Below are positions 28,010-36,204 of a stretch of 64,000 nucleotides of DNA, piece after piece (position 1 is the stretch's first letter; each line of letters starts with the position of its first letter). Both the position numbers and the translations under genes were made by a program. Origin of the DNA: Bacteroidota bacterium (GTDB lineage: Bacteria > Bacteroidota > Bacteroidia > Cytophagales > Cyclobacteriaceae); the NCBI GenBank assembly GCA_027592755.1, contig JAQCLE010000002.1, positions 1 through 64,000 on the forward strand, written 5' to 3'. The notes under the pieces were generated by a model, which was not told the DNA's origin, made no database searches, and was given only the letters and a program-made list of their open reading frames with translations.

Positions 28010-29248
28010 TCATCGGTAAACTTCCTTGCCATGAGGCTTCAGGACAATTCGAAAGGTAGTTCCTTTGTCAAGTTCGGATGCCTTCACAAAAATTCTACCT
28101 CCGTGATAATTTTCGATAATTCTCTTTACAAGCGTAAGACCCAATCCCCACCCTCTTTTCTTGGTAGTAAAGCCTGGTTGAAATACCCGCTGTATTCGTG
28201 ATTTTGGCATCCCTTTTCCAGTGTCGGAAATATCGATGGAAACTTTACCCTCATTAGCTTTGAGTATTTTGATCACAATACTTCCAGTCCCTCCCATTGC
28301 ATCTACGGCATTTTTACACAGATTCTCAATCACCCAATCGAAAAGTGGCTTATTGATACCGGCTGTTATTTGGTCATTAGGAAAAGAGGATATTTCGATT
28401 TTTACTTTTGAAGAAATGCGTCGTTGGAGATAGGCTATGGTATCGCTGATTGCTTCATAAATATTTTCGTCTTTTAGGTGAGGAACAGATCCGATACTCG
28501 AAAACCGTGATGTGATCATTTGCAATCGCTGTATATCTTTGTCCAGTTCCTGGACAATTTCCTCGTCCTTAAGCTTTTCATTGGTTTTGAAATACTCAAC
28601 CCAGGCCATTAATGATGACAAGGGAGTGCCTAATTGGTGAGCTGTTTCTTTTGCAAGACCTACCCACACACGGTTTTGTTCTGCTGTTTTGGAAAAATTG
28701 AATACGACATATGCAATAAGGCCGAAAATGGCAATTATCGAAAGTTGAACGTAAGGATAGAATTGCAACTGAGTAAGCAAATCTGAATTCTTGTAATAGA
28801 CATAGTTGAATCCCAATACCTGGTCGTTGTCATCGCGTAACGTTATGAGTATTGGTTCATAGATTTTCTCCATTACACGGATTTCTTCCGTGAGAATTCT
28901 TTGGCGGTCCCGATCATTTCGTGCGTTTTCAACGGACTTGACATTTTTTGAATCCTGGGGTATTCCCAGTTCATCTGTCACTACAACTGGTATGGAATTA
29001 TTTGGAATGATGATCTCCTGTACAATGAATGATACATTGGCAGTATTACTCTCTGAACCAGCGTATTCCAGACTTTTGGCATATAAATCTATCAGTCGCT
29101 GTTCACGTTGTTTCAATTGACCTACGAGGATATTGGTATAGAGTATGGAAGCGCCACCAATTACGATTGAAACAATCAATACAATCCATTGTAAAGTGAA
29201 CTTATTTTTGTAGATATCTAGTACAGGGTTTTCAATGGGTTTTCGCAT
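28010..29248 (-). CDS. Membrane-bound sensor histidine kinase
   Basis: 412 residues. Two membrane segments (about 20-40 and 165-190) flank a periplasmic sensor of roughly 120 residues. H-box KETAHQLGTPLSSLMAWVE contains the phospho-His, followed by N-box ENLCKNAVDAMGG, G1 ISDTGKGMP and a G2 region KKRGWGLGLTLVKRI. No response-regulator gene lies nearby, so it is an orphan kinase here, and signal and output are unknown. It follows atpD's upstream region on the same strand. Confidence 0.9.
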   Translation of the reverse strand: MRKPIENPVLDIYKNKFTLQWIVLIVSIVIGGASILYTNILVGQLKQREQRLIDLYAKSLEYAGSESNTANVSFIVQEIIIPNNSIPVVVTDELGIPQDSKNVKSVENARNDRDRQRILTEEIRVMEKIYEPILITLRDDNDQVLGFNYVYYKNSDLLTQLQFYPYVQLSIIAIFGLIAYVVFNFSKTAEQNRVWVGLAKETAHQLGTPLSSLMAWVEYFKTNEKLKDEEIVQELDKDIQRLQMITSRFSSIGSVPHLKDENIYEAISDTIAYLQRRISSKVKIEISSFPNDQITAGINKPLFDWVIENLCKNAVDAMGGTGSIVIKILKANEGKVSIDISDTGKGMPKSRIQRVFQPGFTTKKRGWGLGLTLVKRIIENYHGGRIFVKASELDKGTTFRIVLKPHGKEVYR

Positions 29249-29298
29249 CCGAAATGGACTTTGCTGCTTATTCCGATAACAAGAAGCTAAAGATAATG

Positions 29299-31563
29299 TT
29301 AGTTATGAATTTTGAGCTTTGCAAAAGCAAGTAACAGTGTTTTCTCCCCAACTTCATCGAAATCAACTTTTGCTTTGCGTTGCGATCCCTGGATGTCCAT
29401 TTGAGTCACTGTTCCAAAACCGAATTTTGGATGCTCCACCTTCATTCCTTCAATAAGATTGGTTGTATCACTTGGTTTAAAATCTGTTGAAGGCTGGTAG
29501 CTTGTCTTTTGAACAAAAGCTCTTTTCTTCTGGTGATTTATGCCATTCACCAGGTTGCGGGCATAATTGTTGTTTGTTTGTGAAGTCCTTGAACTCACAG
29601 AACTATTTTGTCTTATGAACTGCGGGTCGATTTCCTCTAAAAAGCGACTCGGTTCACACGTTTTTAGCCTGCCAAAACGGTACCTGTTGAGGGCATAACT
29701 AAGAAAAACTCTTTTTTCAGCCCTGGTTAGGGCCACATAAAATAACCGTCGCTCCTCCTCCAGGTCAGCCCTGCTGCTCAGCATCATTTGAGAAGGGAAT
29801 AAATCTTCCTCCATTCCAACTATGAAGACCATTTTAAATTCAAGACCCTTCGCAGAATGGATAGTCATGAGGGTTACAGCATCGTCGTTATTCTTCTTAT
29901 CATCGTCATTATCAGTAAGCAATGCAATCTCCTGCAGAAATGATCCAAGGTTTTTTTCTGTCACTTCGGGATTGTCAACATATTCTTTAATGGCGTTTAA
30001 CAGCTCCTGGACGTTCTCATAGCGGTTAAGGCCTTCAACAGTTTTATCCTCGTAAAGTTCCTTCAGCAGCCCGGAGTTTTTTGCAATGTGTGAAGCAGCT
30101 TCAAAAGCATCCTTATTCTGCGCTGAGATCATAAAGCTCCTGATCGTTGTTGCGAAATCCCTGATAGCATCTGCTACTCTTCCTCCCAGGAAACTATGAA
30201 TGTTGGTGATAACTTCCCAAAAGCTTATGTCATGGTCATAGGCTGCCACCACAATCTTATCTATTGATGAAGCCCCGATTCCACGCTTTGGGAGATTGAT
30301 TATCCTTCTTAAGGCCTGTTCATCATTTTGATTGATTGCGAATCTTAAGTAAGCTAAAATGTCTTTAATCTCTTTGCGCTGATAAAAGGAGAGCCCTCCG
30401 AAGACCTTGTATTTAATATTCATTCTTCTCAAGGCTTCTTCCATTGACCGGCTTTGGCTATTGGTTCTGTAGAGAATAGCGAAATCAGAGTTCTTAAGCA
30501 GATTATTGACTTTCTCTTCAAAAATTGCCGAAGCCACAAGCTTGCCTTCTTCATTATCAGATGTGGCTTTGATCAACTCCAGTTGATGACCGGCTTCATT
30601 TTCTGTCCAGATGCTTTTTCTGAGCTGTGCCTTATTGTTGTTGATGATTGAGTTGGCGGCATTTACAATGTTTTGAGTACTGCGATAATTCTGCTCTAGT
30701 TTAACAACCCTGAGGTCGGGATAATCTTTTTCGAAGTTCAGGATATTTTGAATATCAGCTCCCCGGAAGCCATAAATGCTTTGTGCATCATCGCCAACAA
30801 CACATATATTCTGACGGACTGATGCAAGTTTTCGGGTGATAACATATTGAGAAATATTAGTGTCCTGAAATTCGTCAACCATGATGTAATGAAAGCGATG
30901 TTGGTATTTGTTCAAGACATCGGGATGATCGCGGAAAAGGACGTTGGTATTGAACAGAAGATCATCGAAATCCATAGCGTCGGATTTCACACATCTGTTT
31001 ACGTAAGTTTTGTAGATATTTCCCATCTCGGGTTTACCATTTTCCTGATCGTCCGCCTTATAAACCGGGTTGCTCATGTATTCTTGCCAGGAAACCAACC
31101 TGTTTTTCGCTCCGGAAATCCTGTTATAAACCACGTTTGGTTTGTACATCTTATCATCGAGTCTCATTTCCTTAACTATGGACTTGATAAGGGATTTGGA
31201 GTCCTGTGTATCGTAGATGGTAAAGTTGCTGGGAAAACCAAGCTTTGAGGCTTCTGCACGTAGCATCCTCGCAAAAACAGAATGGAAGGTGCCCATCCAA
31301 ATATTCCGGGCGTCTGTACCAACCACTCGTTCAATTCTGGTGCGCATCTCCCTGGCGGCCTTATTGGTAAAAGTCAAAGCCATAATATTGAAAGAATCGA
31401 CATTGTGATGCCTGATCAGATGGGCGATGCGGTAGGTAAGCACCCGGGTTTTACCAGAACCGGCACCTGCGATGATCATTGACGGACCGTCGGTATTAAT
31501 CACACCTTCACGCTGGGCTTCGTTTAACTCATCCAGATAGGTTTGTGCCACATCATCGCTCAT
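29299..31563 (-). CDS. pcrA: UvrD/PcrA-type superfamily 1 DNA helicase
   Basis: 754 residues. Motif I AGAGSGKTRVLTYRIAHLI, motif II MVDEFQDTN, motif III GDDAQSIYGFRGAD, motif IV EQNYRST, motif V TIHSAKGLEFKMVFIVG and motif VI FYVALTRAEKRVFLSYA are all visible. The C-terminus has the PcrA-type Tudor-like segment (VEHPKFGFGTVTQMDIQGS). An ATP-driven 3'-5' helicase in repair and replication. The call to PcrA rather than UvrD is family convention. Confidence 0.95.
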   Translation of the reverse strand: MSDDVAQTYLDELNEAQREGVINTDGPSMIIAGAGSGKTRVLTYRIAHLIRHHNVDSFNIMALTFTNKAAREMRTRIERVVGTDARNIWMGTFHSVFARMLRAEASKLGFPSNFTIYDTQDSKSLIKSIVKEMRLDDKMYKPNVVYNRISGAKNRLVSWQEYMSNPVYKADDQENGKPEMGNIYKTYVNRCVKSDAMDFDDLLFNTNVLFRDHPDVLNKYQHRFHYIMVDEFQDTNISQYVITRKLASVRQNICVVGDDAQSIYGFRGADIQNILNFEKDYPDLRVVKLEQNYRSTQNIVNAANSIINNNKAQLRKSIWTENEAGHQLELIKATSDNEEGKLVASAIFEEKVNNLLKNSDFAILYRTNSQSRSMEEALRRMNIKYKVFGGLSFYQRKEIKDILAYLRFAINQNDEQALRRIINLPKRGIGASSIDKIVVAAYDHDISFWEVITNIHSFLGGRVADAIRDFATTIRSFMISAQNKDAFEAASHIAKNSGLLKELYEDKTVEGLNRYENVQELLNAIKEYVDNPEVTEKNLGSFLQEIALLTDNDDDKKNNDDAVTLMTIHSAKGLEFKMVFIVGMEEDLFPSQMMLSSRADLEEERRLFYVALTRAEKRVFLSYALNRYRFGRLKTCEPSRFLEEIDPQFIRQNSSVSSRTSQTNNNYARNLVNGINHQKKRAFVQKTSYQPSTDFKPSDTTNLIEGMKVEHPKFGFGTVTQMDIQGSQRKAKVDFDEVGEKTLLLAFAKLKIHN

Positions 31564-31798
31564 TGCTGCAAGTTACAATATGCCAGCTTAAATATGGCGG
31601 ATGCTTGCCTATCAAATTATACAAATTGAAGTGAAAATATTTTTTGGTTTTGCCTCATACTTTGTCGGCATAATTTAATGGGAAAAAGACTATTAAGACC
31701 AAACCTCTTTTTTATGAATTAGTCATTTCTTCTTTTGGTTTCCGATCCTAATAGTCAATTTTGGACTTAATATTTCTCACCAATTTGATTTTATAGCG

Positions 31799-33286
31799 AT
31801 GACAATCGGCCAATCCATCTCAAATATTTTTTCACTATTGATAATATCAGGTTTTTTTTTCTTATCGGGTTGTAATCCCCAAAAAACGAATCAAGATGAA
31901 GCGGTTTTGAGAGAGCCTAACATCTTGTGGATTGTAGCGGATGATCTGGGAACGGACCTGGGTTGTTATGGAGAATCAAATGCCTACACCCCCAATATCG
32001 ACAAATTCGCATCGGAAGGGACGATGTACACGAATTTTTTCACAGTTACAGCTGTATGTTCACCAAGTCGTTCGGCGCTGATAACCGGTATGTACCCAAG
32101 CAGTATTAACAGCCACCAGCATCGCACCCAATATAAGCTGCCATTACCCGAAGGGATGTTTCCAATTACGAAATACTTCAGGAACGCAGGTTATTTCACA
32201 AGTAATGGTTCTTTTGAGTCAAGGGAAAAGCAAGGAAAAGAAGACTATAATTTTACTGCGGACAGCCTTTTTGATGGAACAGATTGGAGTCAACGTAAAG
32301 AGGGGCAGCCATTTTTCTCTCAGGTCCAGATATTTTTTCCGCATCGTCCTTTTAAAAGAGATCCAGAAAATCCTGTCGATGAAAAGAAGATCAAATTGCC
32401 ACCCTACTATCCCGACCACAGGGTAGCTCGTCAGGACTGGGCGCTTTACCTGGAATACATTCAATTACTTGACAAGGAAGTTGGAAAGGTTTTAAAGCGA
32501 CTTGATGATGAAGGATTGACCGATAGTACAATCGTTTTCTTTTTTGGAGACCAGGGGAGGCCACACGTCAGGGCCAAGCAATTTCTTTATGATGGAGGAA
32601 TCAACACACCACTTATTGTCAAGGGAGAGGGCTTTGAAAAAGGCATAGTATCAGATATACTTATCAGTAATATAGACCTTGGGCCTACAGCACTGGCTAT
32701 AGCCGGCATTTATGTACCCGAATACATTCAGGGGAGGGATTTTTTGCCTGTTGGGGATGAAAGAGCCTACGTTTTCGCAATGAGGGATAGAAGAGATGAG
32801 ACGGTGGACAGGATACGGGCAGTAAGAAGCAAGGATTACAAATACATCAAGAATTTTTATCCCGAGAAGCCATATACCCAGTTCAACGCCTATAAAAAGC
32901 AAGCCTACCCAACTCTTACTTTAATGCAGGTGTTGCAAAAGCAGGGGAAGCTGACGTCGGAACAATTGCTTTTTATGGCTTCTGAACGACCATTGGAGGA
33001 ACTGTATGATTTGAACAATGATCCCTTTGAATTGAACAACTTGTCAGGAGACTCAGAGTACCGTGACAAAATGGAAGAAATGCGAAGTATTATGGAAGCC
33101 TGGTTGCAAGAAGTGGATAAGGGGACTTACCCGGAGGACCCGGCAGAGATTAAATTTGCAGAAGAACTGATGGAGAGTAGGTTCAGGGAACAAATGGAAG
33201 CAAAGGGCCTGACTCCGGATGTTTCGGATGAAGAATTTCTTCAGTATTGGGAGGAATACCTTACTCCCACTATAAAGAAAGAATAG
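31799..33286 (+). CDS. Sulfatase (S1 family, heparan-N-sulfatase-like) lipoprotein
   Basis: 495 residues; lipobox LSGC with Cys25. The sulfatase signature CSPSRSALITG at 87-97 has the Cys that is converted to formylglycine; metal-binding ADDLGTDLG near 47-55 and FFFGDQGRPH match the S1 alkaline-phosphatase fold, with ARAKQFLYDGGINTPLIV in the C-terminal region like sulphamidase/N-sulfoglucosamine types. Acts on sulfated carbohydrate outside the cytoplasm. It needs a maturase (anSME type, acting at Cys), not found in the window. It directly precedes tRNA-Asn and the island. Confidence 0.9.
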   Translation: MTIGQSISNIFSLLIISGFFFLSGCNPQKTNQDEAVLREPNILWIVADDLGTDLGCYGESNAYTPNIDKFASEGTMYTNFFTVTAVCSPSRSALITGMYPSSINSHQHRTQYKLPLPEGMFPITKYFRNAGYFTSNGSFESREKQGKEDYNFTADSLFDGTDWSQRKEGQPFFSQVQIFFPHRPFKRDPENPVDEKKIKLPPYYPDHRVARQDWALYLEYIQLLDKEVGKVLKRLDDEGLTDSTIVFFFGDQGRPHVRAKQFLYDGGINTPLIVKGEGFEKGIVSDILISNIDLGPTALAIAGIYVPEYIQGRDFLPVGDERAYVFAMRDRRDETVDRIRAVRSKDYKYIKNFYPEKPYTQFNAYKKQAYPTLTLMQVLQKQGKLTSEQLLFMASERPLEELYDLNNDPFELNNLSGDSEYRDKMEEMRSIMEAWLQEVDKGTYPEDPAEIKFAEELMESRFREQMEAKGLTPDVSDEEFLQYWEEYLTPTIKKE

Positions 33287-33421
33287 ATTAATAGGTAGTC
33301 AACAAATCCAAAATATTCTATTGTCATATTAGGATGACCTGTTAGTTTTGCAGTCCGTTTTTCGCCTGTTCGGGATCTGATGTATTGGGAAGAAGCAGGA
33401 TAAAACATATGGGAATAATAC

Positions 33422-33495
33422 TCCCCCTTAGCTCAGCTGGTTAGAGCGGCTGACTGTTAATCAGTAGGTCCTTGGTTCAAGTCCAAGAGGGGGAG
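33422..33495 (+). tRNA. tRNA-Asn (anticodon GTT), island insertion site
   Basis: Cloverleaf with acceptor stem TCCCCCT/AGGGGGA, D-arm TTAGCTCAGCTGGTTAGAGC, anticodon loop CTGTTAATC (GTT), variable loop AGGTC and T-arm CTTGG-TTCAAGT-CCAAG. Asn by anticodon. Position 33496-33498 reads CCA, but only because the island's own end follows; the reconstructed empty site would read GCATTG there, so no CCA would be encoded. The gene's natural terminator appears to be displaced to 46538-46565. Confidence 0.95.
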
Positions 33496-34993
33496 CCAAA
33501 CTGGACGAGCTGTCAGCAATGGCAGCTTTTCTTGTTTCCATACCTGCGTAACTATTTGATTTAGATGTAATTAGGGATACAAAACTGTTCATCTCAGCGG
33601 TTCGATACTTTTCATCTTCAAAAACCAGTTTTTCAGGAAATATCGAATCAAGCATCTTGTGCTTTACTTCAATTGAAGCATTATCGAAATAAGTTTTGAT
33701 ATGGGTCAGGAATGATAGCCCATAATTCAGATACTTATCATAATTAGTTTGAACAGCAGCCATCGAGTGCATCTCATCCTCTATCCTCTGAATTTCATCC
33801 TTGAGTATGGATGATATCCTGTTATAGTCCTCAGTTGGTATTGAGTCTGATATGAATTTATCATCAATACCCCTGAGTTTTTGTTTGGTATCATTGAGCT
33901 TTCTTGACTGCATTTGTACTTTTTGCTCCTTGCTCCCTTCTTCTTCCTCATAAACATCCCGAATGATCTCATTATACAGTTCAACAACTTCGGGACTGAT
34001 TTGGAGTGACTCCAGATAATCAATGAATTGGGTATTTGCCAAATCTGAATCGATCCTCTCCTTGCATCCGCTTTGGCAGTGGTAGTAATGATATTTCATT
34101 TTTCGACCTTTTGAGCTACTACCTGTAAGATTGTTGCCACATCGAGGGCATTCTAAATGGCCTCTCAGGGGGAATCTATCATTGAACTTCGATGGTTTAG
34201 CGAATCTCTTCCCTTTGTTATTAATTATCATTTGAACCCTCTCAAATGTTTCTTCATCTATTAAAGCATCATGCAACCCTCTAACCATTTCTTCAGGTTC
34301 ATCCTTCCATTCATTTATTCTGATTTTACCAATATAAAAAGGGTTCCTCAAGAGATTTAGAAATTGCTGCTTGCTGCATATAAAGCCCTCAGCAACCAAT
34401 TCCTTTCCTATTGCTTCAATTGATCCCAATCCTTTGGAAACTTCATTAAACCCTTTTAAAATGAAATGAGCATCTTTTCCTTTGACTACCCTTTTATTGA
34501 TAGTATCGTTGGTATATCCTTTAGGGGCTTTCCAAGGCCATCGGCCTTCTCTCATGGCTTGTCTCATACCCTGCTTTGTATTTAAACCCCTTCTTTCATT
34601 TTCGACCTGTGGTAAAACCATATTTAGCATATATGGGATTAGGTTTTCGGGAATTGTCAAATCATAATTCTGTTCCAGAAAATCAAGCTCAACACCAAAT
34701 GATTTCAAGGTTGAGGTCATTCTAAGAGACTCCTCAATGTTTCTTGAAAATCTATCAAATCGAATACATACAAGTAATTTGGGCTTGACGTTCTTTGATT
34801 TTAGGTCAGTTAGAAACCTTTGAAATGCGGGTCTATTGAAATTCTTGCCAGAATAATCATCTTGATAATGGCGTACAATATCAAGTCTCTTTTGCTCACA
34901 GTATTGCTTCAACCTCCTCTCCTGATCTTGAAGGCTGAAGCCATTCTCTTTTTGGTCTTCTGTTGAGACTCGAGTGTAGATTACGACTTCCAT
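33461..34993 (-). CDS. Large serine recombinase (island integrase)
   Basis: 510 residues. N-terminal resolvase domain with catalytic Ser in YTRVSTEDQ and the RFDRFSRN segment, recombinase domain (about 160-280: PWKAPKGYTND, FYIGKIRINEW), a zinc ribbon with CPRCG and CxSGC (about 284-315), coiled coil (370-440) and a C-terminal FPEKLVFEDEKYRT segment. The last ~12 residues (APPLGLEPRTY) are read out of the tRNA-Asn 3' half, so the integrated gene's tail is of host origin. In a circular island the frame would continue instead into 46317-46511. Probably co-transcribed with the small gene just upstream. Confidence 0.92.
   Translation of the reverse strand: MEVVIYTRVSTEDQKENGFSLQDQERRLKQYCEQKRLDIVRHYQDDYSGKNFNRPAFQRFLTDLKSKNVKPKLLVCIRFDRFSRNIEESLRMTSTLKSFGVELDFLEQNYDLTIPENLIPYMLNMVLPQVENERRGLNTKQGMRQAMREGRWPWKAPKGYTNDTINKRVVKGKDAHFILKGFNEVSKGLGSIEAIGKELVAEGFICSKQQFLNLLRNPFYIGKIRINEWKDEPEEMVRGLHDALIDEETFERVQMIINNKGKRFAKPSKFNDRFPLRGHLECPRCGNNLTGSSSKGRKMKYHYYHCQSGCKERIDSDLANTQFIDYLESLQISPEVVELYNEIIRDVYEEEEGSKEQKVQMQSRKLNDTKQKLRGIDDKFISDSIPTEDYNRISSILKDEIQRIEDEMHSMAAVQTNYDKYLNYGLSFLTHIKTYFDNASIEVKHKMLDSIFPEKLVFEDEKYRTAEMNSFVSLITSKSNSYAGMETRKAAIADSSSSLAPPLGLEPRTY
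33489..33496. repeat. Left attachment core (attL) in tRNA-Asn
   Basis: GGGGGAGC within the 3' acceptor strand of tRNA-Asn is repeated at 46519-46526. It is the shared core of the two island ends. Short homology is expected for a serine recombinase. The actual crossover dinucleotide lies somewhere within or beside this core. Confidence 0.75.
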
Positions 34994-34995
34994 AA

Positions 34996-35145
34996 TTAAT
35001 TCAATTGAAATGGGACACTTTTGTTTATTAAATACTCAATTCTTGCCAGCCTGTAAAGCGAATCCCGTATCAGACTGATTTGTGCTTCCGTGAATTTGAT
35101 GTCTCCTTTTTCTAAGATTTCACTACATTTTTTAATTGATAACAT
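34996..35145 (-). CDS. 49-residue protein directly upstream of the recombinase
   Basis: A short minus-strand ORF starts with ATG at 35145 and ends two bases before the recombinase ATG. It is mostly helical (SEILEKGDIKFTEAQISLIR, then DSLYRLARIEYLINK) and resembles small proteins seen beside Bacteroidota serine recombinases. The tight spacing implies co-expression. It could be a regulator or a recombination directionality factor, but that is inference from size and position. Confidence 0.65.
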   Translation of the reverse strand: MLSIKKCSEILEKGDIKFTEAQISLIRDSLYRLARIEYLINKSVPFQLN

Positions 35146-35228
35146 TGTTTAATACAAAACATATCATTTCCCCACTTTCTGGTGATAGAAACAACGATGT
35201 GTAATAGCCCGATTTTGATAATCATAGC

Positions 35229-36023
35229 TTATAATTTCTCTTTTAATGTTCTGTTCATGCCAACCACAACTCCATCTTCTCGGTTAATTTCGATGAAATC
35301 ATAGTCCTTGGTTTTAAGCAAATCACTTACCATTGATGGTAAATTATATTCTGTCTTTTCTATCAGATTAAGCTCTCCATTCACTTTTTTAATCTTTATA
35401 GAACCATATTTTCCATCTCTGACAGCATCCAATACTTTCATTTCCTTTTCAGTAAGAAATACCTTACTTTCCTTAATCCCGCTTAGGTCTTTCTCTTGGG
35501 TTACTTTGTAAATGATGTCATCAAGGCTGATTGAAACGTAGTTAGCCAAAGGTGCATTGGCTTTAGCCATATCAATTTCCAATCCCGTGCCTATGTCTGG
35601 GACGAAATCATCAAAAACAAGCAGATAACATGGCTCTTTTTCTATTAGAAACTGAGCCGTATAAAACTCAATAAGAGGAAATCTTGATGGTTTATCCTTA
35701 GGTGTTCCTTGCAACTGCATTTTAACTGTTCCAATTACATCGAGCGGTAACCCAAACTTTCTCAATTCACCAATGGTCTGAATCCAGATCATATCAGCCA
35801 ATGAGTATGTCCTCCATCCCTTACCGTCTTCGCCCCTTTCCGAATCTATCAACTGGTTCTTCTCCCAATGGTTCAGGATGCGGTATGACAGGTCACTCAA
35901 CTTTTCCCTGAATATTCTGTCATTGAAAATGGTTCTTGTTTCGAGGTTAGCCTGATCAGTCAGGTAGGACTCATACCTTGCATGGAAACTATCTGGTTTT
36001 CTTATTACGCTTCTTTTCTCCAT
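35229..36023 (-). CDS. MerR-like transcriptional regulator
   Basis: 264 residues. Residues about 45-100 have the MerR winged-helix pattern: LSYRILNHWEKNQLIDSE, a turn GWRTYSLADMIWIQTI, and ELRKFGLPLDVIGTVK. The remaining 160 residues contain no recognisable effector domain, so the protein differs from small MerRs. It is divergent from hsdM and is 10 bp from the nearer of two palindromes with half-site CTTACC, so it likely regulates itself and the restriction-modification operon. Sequence-based call with moderate confidence. Confidence 0.7.
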   Translation of the reverse strand: MEKRSVIRKPDSFHARYESYLTDQANLETRTIFNDRIFREKLSDLSYRILNHWEKNQLIDSERGEDGKGWRTYSLADMIWIQTIGELRKFGLPLDVIGTVKMQLQGTPKDKPSRFPLIEFYTAQFLIEKEPCYLLVFDDFVPDIGTGLEIDMAKANAPLANYVSISLDDIIYKVTQEKDLSGIKESKVFLTEKEMKVLDAVRDGKYGSIKIKKVNGELNLIEKTEYNLPSMVSDLLKTKDYDFIEINREDGVVVGMNRTLKEKL

Positions 36024-36033
36024 TTTAGCAAAA

Positions 36034-36049
36034 CTTACCTATTGGTAAG
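36034..36049. promoter_or_regulatory. Operator 1, inverted repeat CTTACC-N4-GGTAAG
   Basis: Perfect 6-bp inverted repeat with 4-bp spacer, 10 bp upstream of the MerR-like start codon. It shares its half-site and spacer length with the second palindrome 39 bp away (centre to centre), which suggests two binding sites for one dimeric regulator. Confidence 0.7.
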
Positions 36050-36061
36050 CAAATGTATGAA

Positions 36062-36099
36062 ATATTAATAAACTTACCAAGTGGTAAGTTTATTAATAT
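36062..36099. promoter_or_regulatory. Operator 2, 17-bp inverted repeat with 4-bp spacer
   Basis: A perfect 17-bp palindrome arm around AAGT, with the same inner CTTACC/GGTAAG half-sites as operator 1. The 38-bp dyad lies in the divergent promoter region between the regulator and hsdM (106 bp before the hsdM ATG). AT-rich outer arms could also form a hairpin in RNA. Confidence 0.75.
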
Positions 36100-36204
36100 A
36101 TGGTATTTCTCAAGGTTTCGATCTTAATTCTATAAGCCACCTCAACGAAATTCAATAAAAAACAGCATCAATAAATACTATATTTATGCAACACCAATCA
36201 TACC

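Noticed and set aside
28010-31563. Two-component operon with the helicase
   Set aside because: No response regulator is adjacent; the kinase and helicase lie 50 bp apart but have no functional link I can support.
31640-31670. Promoter TACTTTG upstream of the sulfatase
   Set aside because: The -33 element is not at the spacing typical of Bacteroidota promoters, and the position is 135 bp from the ATG; not reported as a feature.
33422-33498. Tyrosine integrase-type attachment at tRNA-Asn
   Set aside because: The only recombinase at the edge is a serine type, and the shared core is just 8 bp; long tRNA-half repeats typical of tyrosine integrases are absent.
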